A DNA stretch of 64,000 bases from Planctomycetes bacterium B3_Pla (GCA_005223045.1 NJBM01000006.1:186001-250000), one strand, 5' to 3'; counted from the stretch's first letter, positions 31,892 through 41,360 are shown. Made by a program: numbers and translations. The notes: a model not told the origin generated them from the sequence alone.

Positions 31892-32518
31892 CTAAGATGC
31901 GGCGGCGGTCATTTCGACGAGCTGGTCCAGGCACTTTTGCGACCACGTCTCTAACGTGTCTCGCACTTCTTCCAGCTCGGCGGGTGTCATAAACGCCATC
32001 TGAGTAATCATCTGCTCTCGCTTTGTGACGTTGGGGGCGTCCAGATTCCAGCAGTGGACTATGCCGAGATGTACGCTGCCGACCTCGTTGGATTCATCGT
32101 TGAGCAGGGCAACAATGCGGTCGGTATGGGTGGTTTCCACGGCGACTTCCTCGGCGACTTCGCGCTCGACGGCGGCGAGATACGTATGGTAGAAATCGGT
32201 ATTGAACAACGGCATGTCGTCGGTGGGATTGATGTGGCCGCCGATGCCGATGGAGCGCTTGGCGACGAGGCGGGCCTCGCCGGCCCGCTTTCCCCGGACG
32301 TAGCTGAGGTACCTGCCGTCGTGGGTCATAATCACATAGGGGATGAGCTGCTTGAACGAGGGGTCCTGCTCGGCCTGCGATCTCGGCATGAAACGAGGGA
32401 CGCCCTGAACGAAAATCCGCTCCAGGTAACGGTCCACGTCAAAGACCAGTCCCTGGAACATCCCTATCTGTTCGACGACTTTTCGCTCGACAACGAGTAC
32501 CTGTTCTTCCGGGGCCAT
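31892..32518 (-). CDS. NUDIX-like predicted phosphoesterase (COG4112 type)
   Basis: 208 residues. The N-terminus LVVERKVVEQIGMFQGL and the segment RFMPRSQAEQDPSFKQLIPYVIM are typical of the MutT-related COG4112 family. A NUDIX-box-like stretch runs from IGIGGHINPTDD to AAVEREVAEEVAVET: the REVAEE core with its metal-binding glutamates is present, though the spacer after GGH is longer than in canonical NUDIX boxes. NEVGSVHLGIVH is also conserved in the family. It should hydrolyse a nucleoside diphosphate-linked substrate in the cytoplasm, which is not identified. No operon partner is seen. Confidence 0.75.
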   Translation of the reverse strand: MAPEEQVLVVERKVVEQIGMFQGLVFDVDRYLERIFVQGVPRFMPRSQAEQDPSFKQLIPYVIMTHDGRYLSYVRGKRAGEARLVAKRSIGIGGHINPTDDMPLFNTDFYHTYLAAVEREVAEEVAVETTHTDRIVALLNDESNEVGSVHLGIVHCWNLDAPNVTKREQMITQMAFMTPAELEEVRDTLETWSQKCLDQLVEMTAAAS

Positions 32519-32534
32519 GCAATCACTCCAGTCT

Positions 32535-32576
32535 CGTATTGCGTATCGCGTATTGCGTCGTACGTGTTACGCAATA
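32535..32576. repeat. Heptanucleotide array (CGTATTG-like)x6
   Basis: CGTATTG CGTATCG CGTATTG CGTCGTA CGTGTTA CGCAATA, again in strict 7-base phase. It begins 16 bases upstream of the NUDIX gene's start codon. Confidence 0.72.
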
Positions 32577-32748
32577 TGCACGATGAAATCAGCTTGCGGC
32601 ATTATGCCCGGCGTTGAGCGCCAAGGCAAGCGAAAAACCGGCTTGCGCCTGAATCCGGTCTGGGGATCAGAACAAGTCCGAGAATCTATCGTAAATATAC
32701 ACAGCAAAGCAAATGTTTGACAACCTTATGTTTGGAAGAAGACAAGTG

Positions 32749-32997
32749 ATGAACAATATGACGTGGAAATCAATTGATGTAATAGTGTACACACTGCTGA
32801 TTATAGGGGCGATAAGCTGGGGCTGGGTTGGATTTTTCGGTATTGAACCGGTAGCCCTTCTGTTCGGGAATATGACGAGTCTTAGCAAGCTCATCTATTC
32901 ACTAATATGCCTGGCCGCGGTTTATGATGTGCTGTCGATGCCGTCGATATTCAGGCGATGGGACATTCACCTGAACGACCATCCGGCACACGTCTAA
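32749..32997 (+). CDS. DUF378 small membrane protein
   Basis: 82 residues from ATG 32749 (GGAAGAAG upstream). Two membrane spans, VYTLLIIGAISWGWVGFF and LSKLIYSLICLAAVYDVLSM, match the DUF378 family (YuzA-like), including ISWGWVGFFGIEPVALLFG between them. The family is widespread in bacteria and its function is unknown. A strong terminator lies 37 bases after the stop, and no other gene shares the transcript. Confidence 0.85.
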   Translation: MNNMTWKSIDVIVYTLLIIGAISWGWVGFFGIEPVALLFGNMTSLSKLIYSLICLAAVYDVLSMPSIFRRWDIHLNDHPAHV

Positions 32998-33033
32998 GCC
33001 GCCAGTAAGCTACAAGCAATCAAAGTTCTTTTA

Positions 33034-33066
33034 GAGCCTCCCGCCGAGTGCGGGAGGCTCTTTTTT
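33034..33066 (+). terminator. Rho-independent terminator after DUF378 gene
   Basis: Stem GAGCCTCCCG (33034-33043) / CGGGAGGCTC (33051-33060), 7-base loop, then T6 (33061-33066). Confidence 0.92.
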
Positions 33067-33078
33067 CTGCCTTTGAGT

Positions 33079-33110
33079 AGTAAAGCCCCGTCTCCGTGCG
33101 GGGCTTTACT
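33079..33110. terminator. Second, 12-bp perfect hairpin
   Basis: AGTAAAGCCCCG (33079-33090) / CGGGGCTTTACT (33099-33110), loop TCTCCGTG. It lies 96 bases past the stop of the minus-strand FecR-tail gene, which it may terminate; there is no long T-run on either side. Confidence 0.55.
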
Positions 33111-33205
33111 GTTGTGTGCGCTGTTCACCGACGTGATGTGCTCGATGCAAATGGAACTAACGGCCGACCATCGTGGTCAATCCATGCCCCGAGGCGCGTT
33201 ATCTC

Positions 33206-34984
33206 CTATGTTCCGGGCATGGGATCGGCAGCACTCGACGCGGGCCTCAACCGCACGATGGCTCGCGACCCCATGACGTATTCGGTGACTTTGAGCATGA
33301 GATGGTTGACGCCCTCCTTCAAAGTGACGTCCACCGTATCGGGCTGCTCTGGGATTCCCCGGCTGATGTTATTTTCATGGATGATTTTGCCGTTTAGCCA
33401 GGCCTTCACTCCGTCGTCGGTATAGATTTCCAGTCGCGCCGGTTTCTGGGCGTCAGAGATTATTTCCGTACGCAGATAGGTGACACTCTGATCTATGCGC
33501 AGCAGCGCGGAACTAATGTTGACAGACGCGGGATGTTGTTCGTACGGTTCGACCTCCACGGATTGCCACGGAACATCCACGTCGGGCAGCTCCGGACCGA
33601 ATGGAATATCGAAAAGCTCTTTATGATTCTTATCTTTAATTCCCTTACCTCGCCGTATATACGGCCCGGCTATTTCCCAGTCACAGAGATAGCCTTTTGC
33701 TTTGGCGGCGGCAATGTCCTCGGAAGTGGCGGGTTCAGAGTCCGCCGCTTGTTTGAAATTGCCGTGATGGGAGTACCATTTGCCGTCCTCATGAACCATC
33801 CGCTGGGCAATTTCATCAATCAACGAGCCTTTTCGACACAGGTAGATCGGATGGACATATCCGTTGCCGGGATTGTCGGGCCATTGAGGCGTACTCAGGA
33901 AATCGACCTGATCCGCCCAGTATTTTGAACTCTCCATACTTCTCTGGATCTCGTCGGGCTCTATGGTCATCAATGACACAGCCCTATCAAGGTCAGCATT
34001 TTCATTTATGCCGCTGGCAAAACCCGTCAGCAGAGCGGCTAACGGCGTACTCTGATCCGCAAAATTCATACCGGCTCGTATTTTGTGCATTTCTCGTTGG
34101 TACAACTCGGAATTCTCTCTGTCCAGTTTGCTTCGCAGGCCGTAGTATTTGCCCGGAAGATCGGCAAGTGTGGTTCCGTCCTCAGCCGGGTCCAGCAAAG
34201 CAACAATACACATTGCGTCGGAATATGGACCGGTGTAGCTTCTCAGAGTGACGGCCGGTCTGCCGCCGACTGCATCTGTCGCAACAATCTCGTGATTCGT
34301 GTCGACGAGTATCGCCGACTCAGGCAGAATAAACCGACGGTATTGCAGGGCATTGCGGACAGTGGTGGAGGTCATGAAATACACCAAGGGACCCTCTTTC
34401 CACGCGGAAGGCTCACCTCCGGGGAAGATAGCCGTGTCATCAAGACTCGTAACACCGATGAGCTTGAAATGCTCTCCCGGCTGAACTTGCTCCGAGAAAT
34501 GGACGCTATAGGCGAACGTGAAGTTACCCAGGCTTTTCTCCTCTACCTTGCAGAGATTGCCGCTCAGATCATAAACTTTGATGTCCCCCAGAGGCGACCC
34601 AGAGACGGTCAGGACATTCGTCGCCTCGGGCATACGATTCGGGACCTCGAAGTAGAAGGCTGCAGTTACCTCCTCCCAGTCCACCCTCGCCACCATGATA
34701 AGGACCGAGTCGATTCTCAGCTCGCCATGGGCTTTCTCAGCCTCAACAAGCTTGTAGAGTTCGAGAGCGTCATCGACCAGCGGATTATCTACCGAGACCG
34801 CCGGCTTTTGGCCTGGCGTGAGCACGACCTTGCGGCCGGCGCCAACATCCACGCTGGCGGCCCCCGTCTTGGTCTCGGCGCGGACTTCCCCCTTTCGGAC
34901 GGCCACCTCGGTCTTTTTGGCGAATGTTATCGTTTGCGTTGCTACGACGGCCACTGCGCAGAGAATCAGCGATCTCGTTTTCAT
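33206..34984 (-). CDS. Secreted protein starting with the C-terminal half of a FecR domain
   Basis: 592 residues with a signal peptide (SLILCAVAVVATQTITFA). The mature protein opens KTEVAVRKGEVRAETKTG and VDVGAGRKVVLTPGQKP, which is the second half of a FecR domain; the preceding gene ends with the first half. The middle (about 80-480) is an exported domain I do not recognise, with YSDAMCIVALLDPAEDG and a region of repeated Asp/Pro. The last 90 residues (TYLRTEIISDAQKPARLEIY, DDGVKAWLNGKIIHENN, GVNHLMLKVTE) form a beta-sandwich like those in planctomycete surface enzymes. It is the third gene of a sigma / anti-sigma / effector operon. AGAAAGGAG precedes the ATG. Confidence 0.72.
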   Translation of the reverse strand: MKTRSLILCAVAVVATQTITFAKKTEVAVRKGEVRAETKTGAASVDVGAGRKVVLTPGQKPAVSVDNPLVDDALELYKLVEAEKAHGELRIDSVLIMVARVDWEEVTAAFYFEVPNRMPEATNVLTVSGSPLGDIKVYDLSGNLCKVEEKSLGNFTFAYSVHFSEQVQPGEHFKLIGVTSLDDTAIFPGGEPSAWKEGPLVYFMTSTTVRNALQYRRFILPESAILVDTNHEIVATDAVGGRPAVTLRSYTGPYSDAMCIVALLDPAEDGTTLADLPGKYYGLRSKLDRENSELYQREMHKIRAGMNFADQSTPLAALLTGFASGINENADLDRAVSLMTIEPDEIQRSMESSKYWADQVDFLSTPQWPDNPGNGYVHPIYLCRKGSLIDEIAQRMVHEDGKWYSHHGNFKQAADSEPATSEDIAAAKAKGYLCDWEIAGPYIRRGKGIKDKNHKELFDIPFGPELPDVDVPWQSVEVEPYEQHPASVNISSALLRIDQSVTYLRTEIISDAQKPARLEIYTDDGVKAWLNGKIIHENNISRGIPEQPDTVDVTLKEGVNHLMLKVTEYVMGSRAIVRLRPASSAADPMPGT

Positions 34985-35035
34985 AGTGTTTCTCCTTTCT
35001 ACTTTTTCAGCAGGATAATAGTCGGATTGTGTGAT

Positions 35036-35770
35036 CTATTCGTCGGTTACTTTTACCGTGAATTCCGTTCCCAGCGCTTCCACCCGGCCGTGTGGAGTGC
35101 TGATGAAGAACTTCCCATGAGGGCTTTCCAAGTCGGCTGCCAATTCGCCTTGCTCGAGATAAAACTCCGTTTTACCGTTATACTCCTCAAGAACGAGCAT
35201 GCTGTTCTGATTCAATTCGAGCGTGGATTTGGTATCCAATCGTAAAACACAGGCCGACTTGGCCGCCGAGTGAAACGTGTCGCCCAGATGAATGTTTGAG
35301 CCGGCCTTCAAGGCTTGCCACCCATCCCGGCCCTCGCGCTTGACGAGGACCGTGCCTTCGAGGTCGTCGACACTGATCGATACCTGCTTCTTCAGCGCCG
35401 GGGCCGTAGGTGTACCAGTCCCGGCTCTGCCCAGAGCAAAACCCAGGAACAGGCCGATAGCCAGGATTATGCTTGCCGCCACTGCGGCTTGTCTGCCCAA
35501 CGACAAAACGGCGCCACTGCCGACAGGATTGACGGCCCGTGGCGGCTCGGCAGAAAGCCTGGCGACCACCGACGTCCCGGCTCGCTCCGCAGGCGTTCTG
35601 GACGAGAGGGCATCCTTGATTACATCCTGCATGAGGACACAACGTTTGAATTCGTCCCGGCATGATTCGCATGTTTCTTTGTGAGTCTTCAGCTCGGCGA
35701 GATGCTCTTCACTGATTGTTCCCTCGATGTATTTTTCGATAAGGTTCTTATATTTTTCACAGGTCATCAT
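35036..35770 (-). CDS. Anti-sigma factor with truncated FecR domain
   Basis: 244 residues. The N-terminus has a zinc-binding anti-sigma motif (LKTHKETCESCRDEF, HxxxCxxC) that should hold the ECF sigma factor. A Pro/Ala linker and one membrane span (AAVAASIILAIGLFLGFALG, about 93-112) follow, then the periplasmic FecR domain: VLVKREGRDGWQALKAGSNI, LGDTFHSAAKSACVLRL, TPHGRVEALGTEFTVKVTDE. It stops right there, before the last two beta strands that FecR domains normally have. Those strands are present at the start of the next gene after its signal peptide. It overlaps the sigma gene by 4 bases (ATGA), so the two are translationally coupled. Confidence 0.85.
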   Translation of the reverse strand: MMTCEKYKNLIEKYIEGTISEEHLAELKTHKETCESCRDEFKRCVLMQDVIKDALSSRTPAERAGTSVVARLSAEPPRAVNPVGSGAVLSLGRQAAVAASIILAIGLFLGFALGRAGTGTPTAPALKKQVSISVDDLEGTVLVKREGRDGWQALKAGSNIHLGDTFHSAAKSACVLRLDTKSTLELNQNSMLVLEEYNGKTEFYLEQGELAADLESPHGKFFISTPHGRVEALGTEFTVKVTDE

Positions 35771-36354
35771 GATCCGACCTCCTCTAAAAGTGGAGCAAGG
35801 TCCTTGCGTAATAATTTATATGCCCGGTGCAGCCTGACTCTGACAGTGCCCGGACGTTTACCCAGTTGCTCGGCAATCTGCACGGCGGAAAGCCCCGCCA
35901 CGAACCTCATAACCACCAAAGCCCGGAACTTTTCAGGCAGTCGCCCCACCGTCTGCCTGACGAAGTGAATCTGGCTTTGAGTCAATCCGGGATTAGCCGT
36001 CTCTGCGAGTTCCTCACTGAGATCGTCGAGAGGCCTCGCCTTGCAACCCAGGGCTGTCTTGCATCGAATAGTTTGCCGGATCGTGTTCGAGCACTGCTGG
36101 AGAGCAATCTTGCTGAGCCAGCCGGCGAACCGAGACGGATGCCGCAGGCTATGAAGTTGGGAATATGCCTTCAGGAAGCTCTCCTGGGCGATGTCCTCGG
36201 CTTCAACAGGATCGGCAGTTCTGCTCAATGCCAATGCGACAACCATATTCCAATATCTCTCGACAATGGCGCCGAAAGATGCAATTTCGCCCCGCAGCGT
36301 AGCTGCGATGACCTCCTCATCGCTGGCGGCTGTCAGTTTGGGGCTATTCGGCAT
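35767..36354 (-). CDS. ECF RNA polymerase sigma factor
   Basis: 195 residues. Region 2 (FGAIVERYWNMVVALALSRT, DPVEAEDIAQESFLKAY) and region 4 (LPEKFRALVVMRFVAGLSAVQIAEQLG, RPGTVRVRLHRAYKLLR) are both complete, with the short linker of ECF factors between them. It probably directs core polymerase to the promoter of its own operon and to genes for surface proteins. Its activity should be controlled by the anti-sigma protein encoded next, with which it overlaps by 4 bases. It is divergent from the subtilase gene at 36657, with 302 bases between them. Confidence 0.9.
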   Translation of the reverse strand: MPNSPKLTAASDEEVIAATLRGEIASFGAIVERYWNMVVALALSRTADPVEAEDIAQESFLKAYSQLHSLRHPSRFAGWLSKIALQQCSNTIRQTIRCKTALGCKARPLDDLSEELAETANPGLTQSQIHFVRQTVGRLPEKFRALVVMRFVAGLSAVQIAEQLGKRPGTVRVRLHRAYKLLRKDLAPLLEEVGS

Positions 36355-36656
36355 AAAACTTCTCCTGCAACTATCCTATCAACGAATTCTACAATACAGA
36401 ACGCAGAACCGACAGAAGTGTTACACACAAGAGCAAGGGCAAGCAGGCGGAGAAACATAGTGCCAGAGGGCAGGGAAGGCTAAAACACGGTTTTTTGACT
36501 TGACTTTGCAGGTTAAGATTATTAGTATAACTGTGACAGTTCGCGTGCGTATAGTCGGTTGTCCGAGGAGCGAGGGCATCGTGTCCCCTATTCGCAGATG
36601 CCGCTTCCGTGCGTGGAGAATGGTGCACAATGGTTGCGCATGAAAGGAGCGAGAGA
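36355..36656. other. Divergent regulatory region, sigma operon and subtilase
   Basis: 302 bases with no gene. For the plus-strand subtilase a possible promoter is TTGACT (36500-36505), 17 bases, TAGTAT (36523-36528). On the minus strand, TAGAAT lies near 36392 before the sigma gene, without a good partner box. ECF factors often read their own promoter, but I could not define one. Confidence 0.35.
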
Positions 36657-39600
36657 ATGAGCTTGAAGAACTCGAACACAGGTCGGCTGACGATACGGGC
36701 AGGATTCTGGGTTGCAATGGCGGTTTTGGCCGTTATAGGCGCCGGAATATTGAGGGCGGGAACGTTGTCTGAACAAGAGGACGCCAGTGCAGCCAAAGAC
36801 CAGGCCTCGAAGCGGCTGGCTGGCCCCAAGCCGATCTACGTACAGGGCGAGGTCATTGTCAAACTCAGGAACGGGCAAACGGACGGCACGGGCCTACTCT
36901 CGCTTTCGGGAGCGATGGGACAAGAAGCCGCCCTGCTGCGCCTGCAGGCCGACTATGACCTCTCCAATGAAGGCCCGGTATTTAGCGGCGTTCATCAGCG
37001 GTTAAAGCCTCAGGCGCAGACGCCCGGCAAGATCGGCATCTTATCTTCGTCCAGGCAAAGAGCAACTGTCGGGCGATCGACGGATCCCGGGTCGCCGGCG
37101 TTCTATCTGCTCAGGACCGACCGGGATGTGCCGCGAGTCTGTGCCGAGCTTCAGGGCGATCCTGCGGTGGAGTACGCGCAGCCGAATTATATCTATGAGC
37201 GCTGCGGCGATCCGAACGACCCGGAATTTGCCGATCAGTACGCCCATCAACTGATCCAGATGTCCGAGGCGTGGGACATCTCGACCGGCAGCCGCGACAT
37301 AGTGGTCGCCGTGCTGGATACGGGTGTTGACGTCAATCACCCCGACTTGAAGGACAATATCTGGGTCAATAAAGGCGAGATTCCCAATAACGAGATAGAC
37401 GATGATGACAATGGATATATCGACGACGTTTCCGGCTGGAACTTCGAGGACGACAACAACGACGTCATACCGGAAGGTGGAGGCTTCTACTCGGTCGTGG
37501 GTCACGGCACGCAGGTTTCAGGTGTAATCGCCGGAGTGGGTAACAACGGCATAGGAGTCTGCGGCGTAAACTGGCAGAGCAGTATAATGGCATTGCGATT
37601 AAGTATCTACATGACTTCCGCCGAGGTGGCTGCTGCTTTGGATTATGCCGCAGCAAACGGCGCGCACGTAGTGAACATGAGTTTCGGCAGCGACGACTTC
37701 GGTCCCGAGGGAGATCCGGCCGTAAAGGCGGCGATCGACAATGCCTATGCTCACGGTATTCTGCTGGTGGCCAGCGCCGGCAACGACGACACGTCCGAGC
37801 CGCACTATCCGGCGGCGTATTACAACGTTATGGCGGTATCCTCGACCAACGGCGAAGACCTCAAGACAGGCCACAGCAGCTTCGGACACTGGGTTGACAT
37901 CGCCGCGCCCGGAACCGACATCGTCACGACAGATCTTAACAACGAATACATTGCCACGGCGGGGACCTCATTTTCCGGGCCCTATGTTGCCGCTGTCGGG
38001 GCTTTAGTGCTTTCAAATAAGCCGGAACTGACACACGTAGAGGTAAGGGCCATCCTGGAGAATACTACCGACCCCGTGTACTACGGGGATCTCGATCCCG
38101 ATTACGGCTACGTCGGCACCGGGCGGGTCAATGCCTATCTGGCCCTGCTGGAATCAGATCGAAGGCATCCTTTGGGAGAAATAGTAGAGCCGAGGCCGCA
38201 ACAGGTCTTTACACCGGACGGAAATGACATCCCGCTGACCCTGTTCGTCCATGGTGATTCCTATCAACTGGAGCACCGCAGCTACGGGGAGAATGATTGG
38301 TCGCTGTTAGACGACGGCAGTTCTCCGGTTGATGCCAACGGCTTTGTCCATCTGTCACTTGCCAATCCGGGCGCGGGCGTATATGAATTGCGCCTTACAG
38401 TCACTACCAACGGTTCGGCGCACACCGACCGCAAGATATTCGGCCTGGAGTTTGCACCCAGCCAGGCGCCTTGGCCGCTGCCGGAGATGCCGGAAGATCC
38501 CGAAGAACTGCCGGATGAGATATACCTGGGCAGCCCGCTGTGTCTCGACGTCGATGGGGACGGTCGAAATGAAATCGTCGAAGCATCGATTACGTGGGCC
38601 GACCTCGGCCCCGACGGCACGATAACCATCTGGCAAGAAGACGGAACGTACCTTCCCGGCTGGCCCAAAGTCCTCGGGGAAGAGCCTTGGGATGCGATGA
38701 TTGCCTCAGGCCTGGCAGTGGGTGACATCGATGGTGACGGCGACTACGAGATCGTTGTGGTGGACGACTGGAATGTCATGGCCACCGCCCTGCACGTTGA
38801 GACCGGCGAAGTAGTAGAGGGCGACTGGCCCATAGAGGTCGGTGGCTACTGGTATGCCTATATCATCGGCAGTCCCGTCCTCGCGGACCTGGACGGCGAC
38901 GGCGACAGCGAGATCATTGTTGCTCTCGACGAAGAATCCAGAGAAAGCGACGGCCTGTTTGCCATCCAGGGCGATGGGACGTTTCTGTGGCAACGGCGGT
39001 ACACCTCGGAGGGCCCGCTGAGCGTGGCGGATTTTGATGGTGACGGCGACGTGGAGATCGCTCTTTGCGGATACGGCCCCGGCATAACACGAGTGTACAC
39101 CTTCATTCTCGACCACAACGGCCAGCAGATCAAAAGATGGCGAGGTGGAAGCAAGAAGGGAACAGCCATAGCCGACCTCGACGCTGATGGGGAATCCGAA
39201 CTGGTATTCTGCACCGAGGACAGCGTAGAGGCGGTTCATATTGACGGCAGCACGCTCTGGACCGCCAGGGTCCGCGATCCGTTCGGTGATTACGGCGCCA
39301 TGAGCATAGGAGACATCGACGGCGACGGCTTCGGCGAAGTCTATGTAAACAGCTACATCGAAGAGGACGGCTTCGCATACAGTCTCGTGCACGCCTTCGA
39401 CCATGAGGGCCGGGAGTTGACCGATGCCGGATTTCCCAAGACCGTGATGGGCGATCCATGGTACTGCAATCCTTTGATTGGCGATGTTGACGGTGACGGA
39501 CAGAAAGAATTGGTGGTCGCCTCGGCCGGTGCGCCGATCATGGCCTGGGAGCAGGACGGCTCGCCTACGCCCGGATTTCCGATGTTCGGTCTGTCGGCCG

Positions 39601-40550
39601 ATCTTTACAGCCCGCCTGCACTCGAGGACCTCGACAAGGACGGCGATATCGAGATGATGGTCAGCGGTTTCGATTACCAGTTTTACGTCATCGACCTGCC
39701 GGGTTCGTACGACCCGGCGACGACCGATTGGGGCGTGGCCAGGCATGATCCTCAAAACTCGGGATGGGCCTTGCCGAGCCCAACGTTGGATCCAATATCG
39801 CTGCCGGACCAAATCGAGCCGGGCCAGATACTCGAGTTCCAGTTGACAACCTCGAATCCCGCGAACCTGCCGAGTCGCCTTTCGGTAGGCAATTTGCCCG
39901 AAGGGGCCTATTTTGATCCGAATACGCAGACTGTCGTCTGGAAGCCCACGGCCGACCAGGCGCCGTACACGTACATGTTCTCTTTCCTCGTGACAGACGG
40001 AATCAGACAGCACAGTCAGAGCGCATCGGTCACCGTGGTGCAGAACGCGATCTACTGGGCCGACATGGAAACCGATCCGAACTGGCTGCTCGACGCCGGC
40101 TGGGCCTGGGGCGCGCCGACAGGAGCCGGCTCATGGTACGGCGACCCGAATTCGGGCTACACCGGCGAGAACGTCATTGGCTTTGAGCTTGAAGGCGACT
40201 ATGCCGACAATATAACTGAAACACTCTACGCCACAACCGGTGCGATAAACTGCGACCGATACAAGAACATCAGGCTGAGTTTCCGCCGGTGGCTTGGGAT
40301 CGAATCACCTTATGACTACGCCGACATCCAGGTATCGAATGACGGCACGAATTGGGTGGATCTGTGGACGACGGGTCTTTCTCACGTCTCAGACGACGCC
40401 TGGCAGTCCGTAGATTATGCCGTTCCGTCCTCGGTCGGGGACGCCCAGCCGACTGTTTACTTCCGCTGGGGAATCGGCCCGACGGACGAGTCGGTAACCT
40501 ATCCCGGCTGGAACATAGACGACGTCCAGGTAACAGGCGATCCCATCTAA
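36657..40550 (+). CDS. Subtilisin-like serine protease with FG-GAP repeats and C-terminal MAM-like domain
   Basis: 1297 residues from ATG 36657 (GAAAGGAGCGAGAG upstream); an in-frame start at 36609 has no such site. Hydrophobic segment at 19-36. A propeptide-like domain (YVQGEVIVKLRNGQ ... VEYAQPNYIYE) precedes the S8 catalytic domain with Asp221 (VLDTGVDVNHPD), His283 (VVGHGTQVSGV) and Ser438 (AGTSFSGPYVA), all intact. Five or more FG-GAP repeats (VGDIDGDGDYEIVV and similar; Ca2+ loops) follow at about 620-1020, then a He_PIG-type Ig domain (LPEGAYFDPNTQTVVWKPT) and a MAM-like C-terminus. It is a secreted or surface protease. It faces the sigma/FecR operon, so it may be one of that sigma factor's targets. 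Confidence 0.88.
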   Translation: MSLKNSNTGRLTIRAGFWVAMAVLAVIGAGILRAGTLSEQEDASAAKDQASKRLAGPKPIYVQGEVIVKLRNGQTDGTGLLSLSGAMGQEAALLRLQADYDLSNEGPVFSGVHQRLKPQAQTPGKIGILSSSRQRATVGRSTDPGSPAFYLLRTDRDVPRVCAELQGDPAVEYAQPNYIYERCGDPNDPEFADQYAHQLIQMSEAWDISTGSRDIVVAVLDTGVDVNHPDLKDNIWVNKGEIPNNEIDDDDNGYIDDVSGWNFEDDNNDVIPEGGGFYSVVGHGTQVSGVIAGVGNNGIGVCGVNWQSSIMALRLSIYMTSAEVAAALDYAAANGAHVVNMSFGSDDFGPEGDPAVKAAIDNAYAHGILLVASAGNDDTSEPHYPAAYYNVMAVSSTNGEDLKTGHSSFGHWVDIAAPGTDIVTTDLNNEYIATAGTSFSGPYVAAVGALVLSNKPELTHVEVRAILENTTDPVYYGDLDPDYGYVGTGRVNAYLALLESDRRHPLGEIVEPRPQQVFTPDGNDIPLTLFVHGDSYQLEHRSYGENDWSLLDDGSSPVDANGFVHLSLANPGAGVYELRLTVTTNGSAHTDRKIFGLEFAPSQAPWPLPEMPEDPEELPDEIYLGSPLCLDVDGDGRNEIVEASITWADLGPDGTITIWQEDGTYLPGWPKVLGEEPWDAMIASGLAVGDIDGDGDYEIVVVDDWNVMATALHVETGEVVEGDWPIEVGGYWYAYIIGSPVLADLDGDGDSEIIVALDEESRESDGLFAIQGDGTFLWQRRYTSEGPLSVADFDGDGDVEIALCGYGPGITRVYTFILDHNGQQIKRWRGGSKKGTAIADLDADGESELVFCTEDSVEAVHIDGSTLWTARVRDPFGDYGAMSIGDIDGDGFGEVYVNSYIEEDGFAYSLVHAFDHEGRELTDAGFPKTVMGDPWYCNPLIGDVDGDGQKELVVASAGAPIMAWEQDGSPTPGFPMFGLSADLYSPPALEDLDKDGDIEMMVSGFDYQFYVIDLPGSYDPATTDWGVARHDPQNSGWALPSPTLDPISLPDQIEPGQILEFQLTTSNPANLPSRLSVGNLPEGAYFDPNTQTVVWKPTADQAPYTYMFSFLVTDGIRQHSQSASVTVVQNAIYWADMETDPNWLLDAGWAWGAPTGAGSWYGDPNSGYTGENVIGFELEGDYADNITETLYATTGAINCDRYKNIRLSFRRWLGIESPYDYADIQVSNDGTNWVDLWTTGLSHVSDDAWQSVDYAVPSSVGDAQPTVYFRWGIGPTDESVTYPGWNIDDVQVTGDPI

Positions 40551-40781
40551 TAAATCCGGAGTAATGGCAAAATTGCAGCTCCATCGTCCTCAGCAATGCC
40601 GCTGCGGAAGGCAAGAGGATTGTGAGCAGCGATTTCTTAAATCTGCTTGAACGGCTCGTTGCCGCCGGTAATCTCTCTCATGAAAGCCGCTTTCCACGCC
40701 TGGGCACACAGTAGGTGCTGGACGAAGTCGAGCGGCATTCAACGAGAATAATCCGTTTTGGGGGATTTTTCGCGCCCGATT

Positions 40782-41360
40782 ATGCCACTTGATGCGGACT
40801 TGTATAGTAGAGACGTGAAAGAGAACACAGAAACAACTTTGGTCCGGGCCGCTTTGAAAGGTGACGCCGACAGTTTCGGCAGGTTGTGTGGGCGATACTA
40901 CTCAGCCATAGTTGCGATAGCATATTCACGTCTCAGCGATCGTGACCTGGCTGAAGACGCAGCTCAGGAAGCGTTTTTCATTGCCTTTCGCAATATTTCG
41001 CAACTAAAGAAGGAAAGGCACTTCATCAGGTGGGTGGCGGGAATATGTCGTAATATCGCCAGCGATATGGCAAAGGCAAGGATCAGGGACAAGCTTGTTC
41101 CGATTCAAGACTGTGAGCCGCTCTCGAAAAATGAGGACAAGGAAACCCGCGATGTTGAAATCGTAAGGAGCATTGTTGCCGAGTTGCCCGTTAAGATGAA
41201 AGAGGTAATTTTTCTGCGGTACTACGATCAAATGAGCTACCAACAGATTACAGATGTGCTGGGAATTTCACAGGAAGCTGTGAATGGCAGACTCAGAAGA
41301 GCCAAGAGAATCGTTGCCAGGGAATTGCGCCGTCGGGCCTCCGTGGAGGTAGAGCTATGA
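40782..41360 (+). CDS. ECF RNA polymerase sigma factor
   Basis: 192 residues from the ATG at 40782; GTG 40815 and TTG 40758 are other candidates. Region 2 (FGRLCGRYYSAIVAIAYSRL, DRDLAEDAAQEAFFIAFRNI) and region 4 (LPVKMKEVIFLRYYDQMSYQ, QITDVLGISQEAVNGRLRRAKRI) are complete. It is from a different ECF group than the factor at 35767: the sequences share only the general pattern. It overlaps the next gene by 4 bases (ATGA), which encodes a membrane protein with a cytoplasmic N-terminus, the usual arrangement of a sigma factor and its anti-sigma factor. Confidence 0.9.
   Translation: MPLDADLYSRDVKENTETTLVRAALKGDADSFGRLCGRYYSAIVAIAYSRLSDRDLAEDAAQEAFFIAFRNISQLKKERHFIRWVAGICRNIASDMAKARIRDKLVPIQDCEPLSKNEDKETRDVEIVRSIVAELPVKMKEVIFLRYYDQMSYQQITDVLGISQEAVNGRLRRAKRIVARELRRRASVEVEL

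Noticed and set aside
34085..35245. 386-codon plus-strand frame spanning two minus-strand genes
   Set aside because: Crosses the gene boundary of the FecR pair and has no domain; the minus-strand genes are well supported.
38706..40013. 435-codon minus-strand frame inside the subtilase gene
   Set aside because: Antisense to the repeated FG-GAP region; the repeats there leave the opposite frame open. No known domain.
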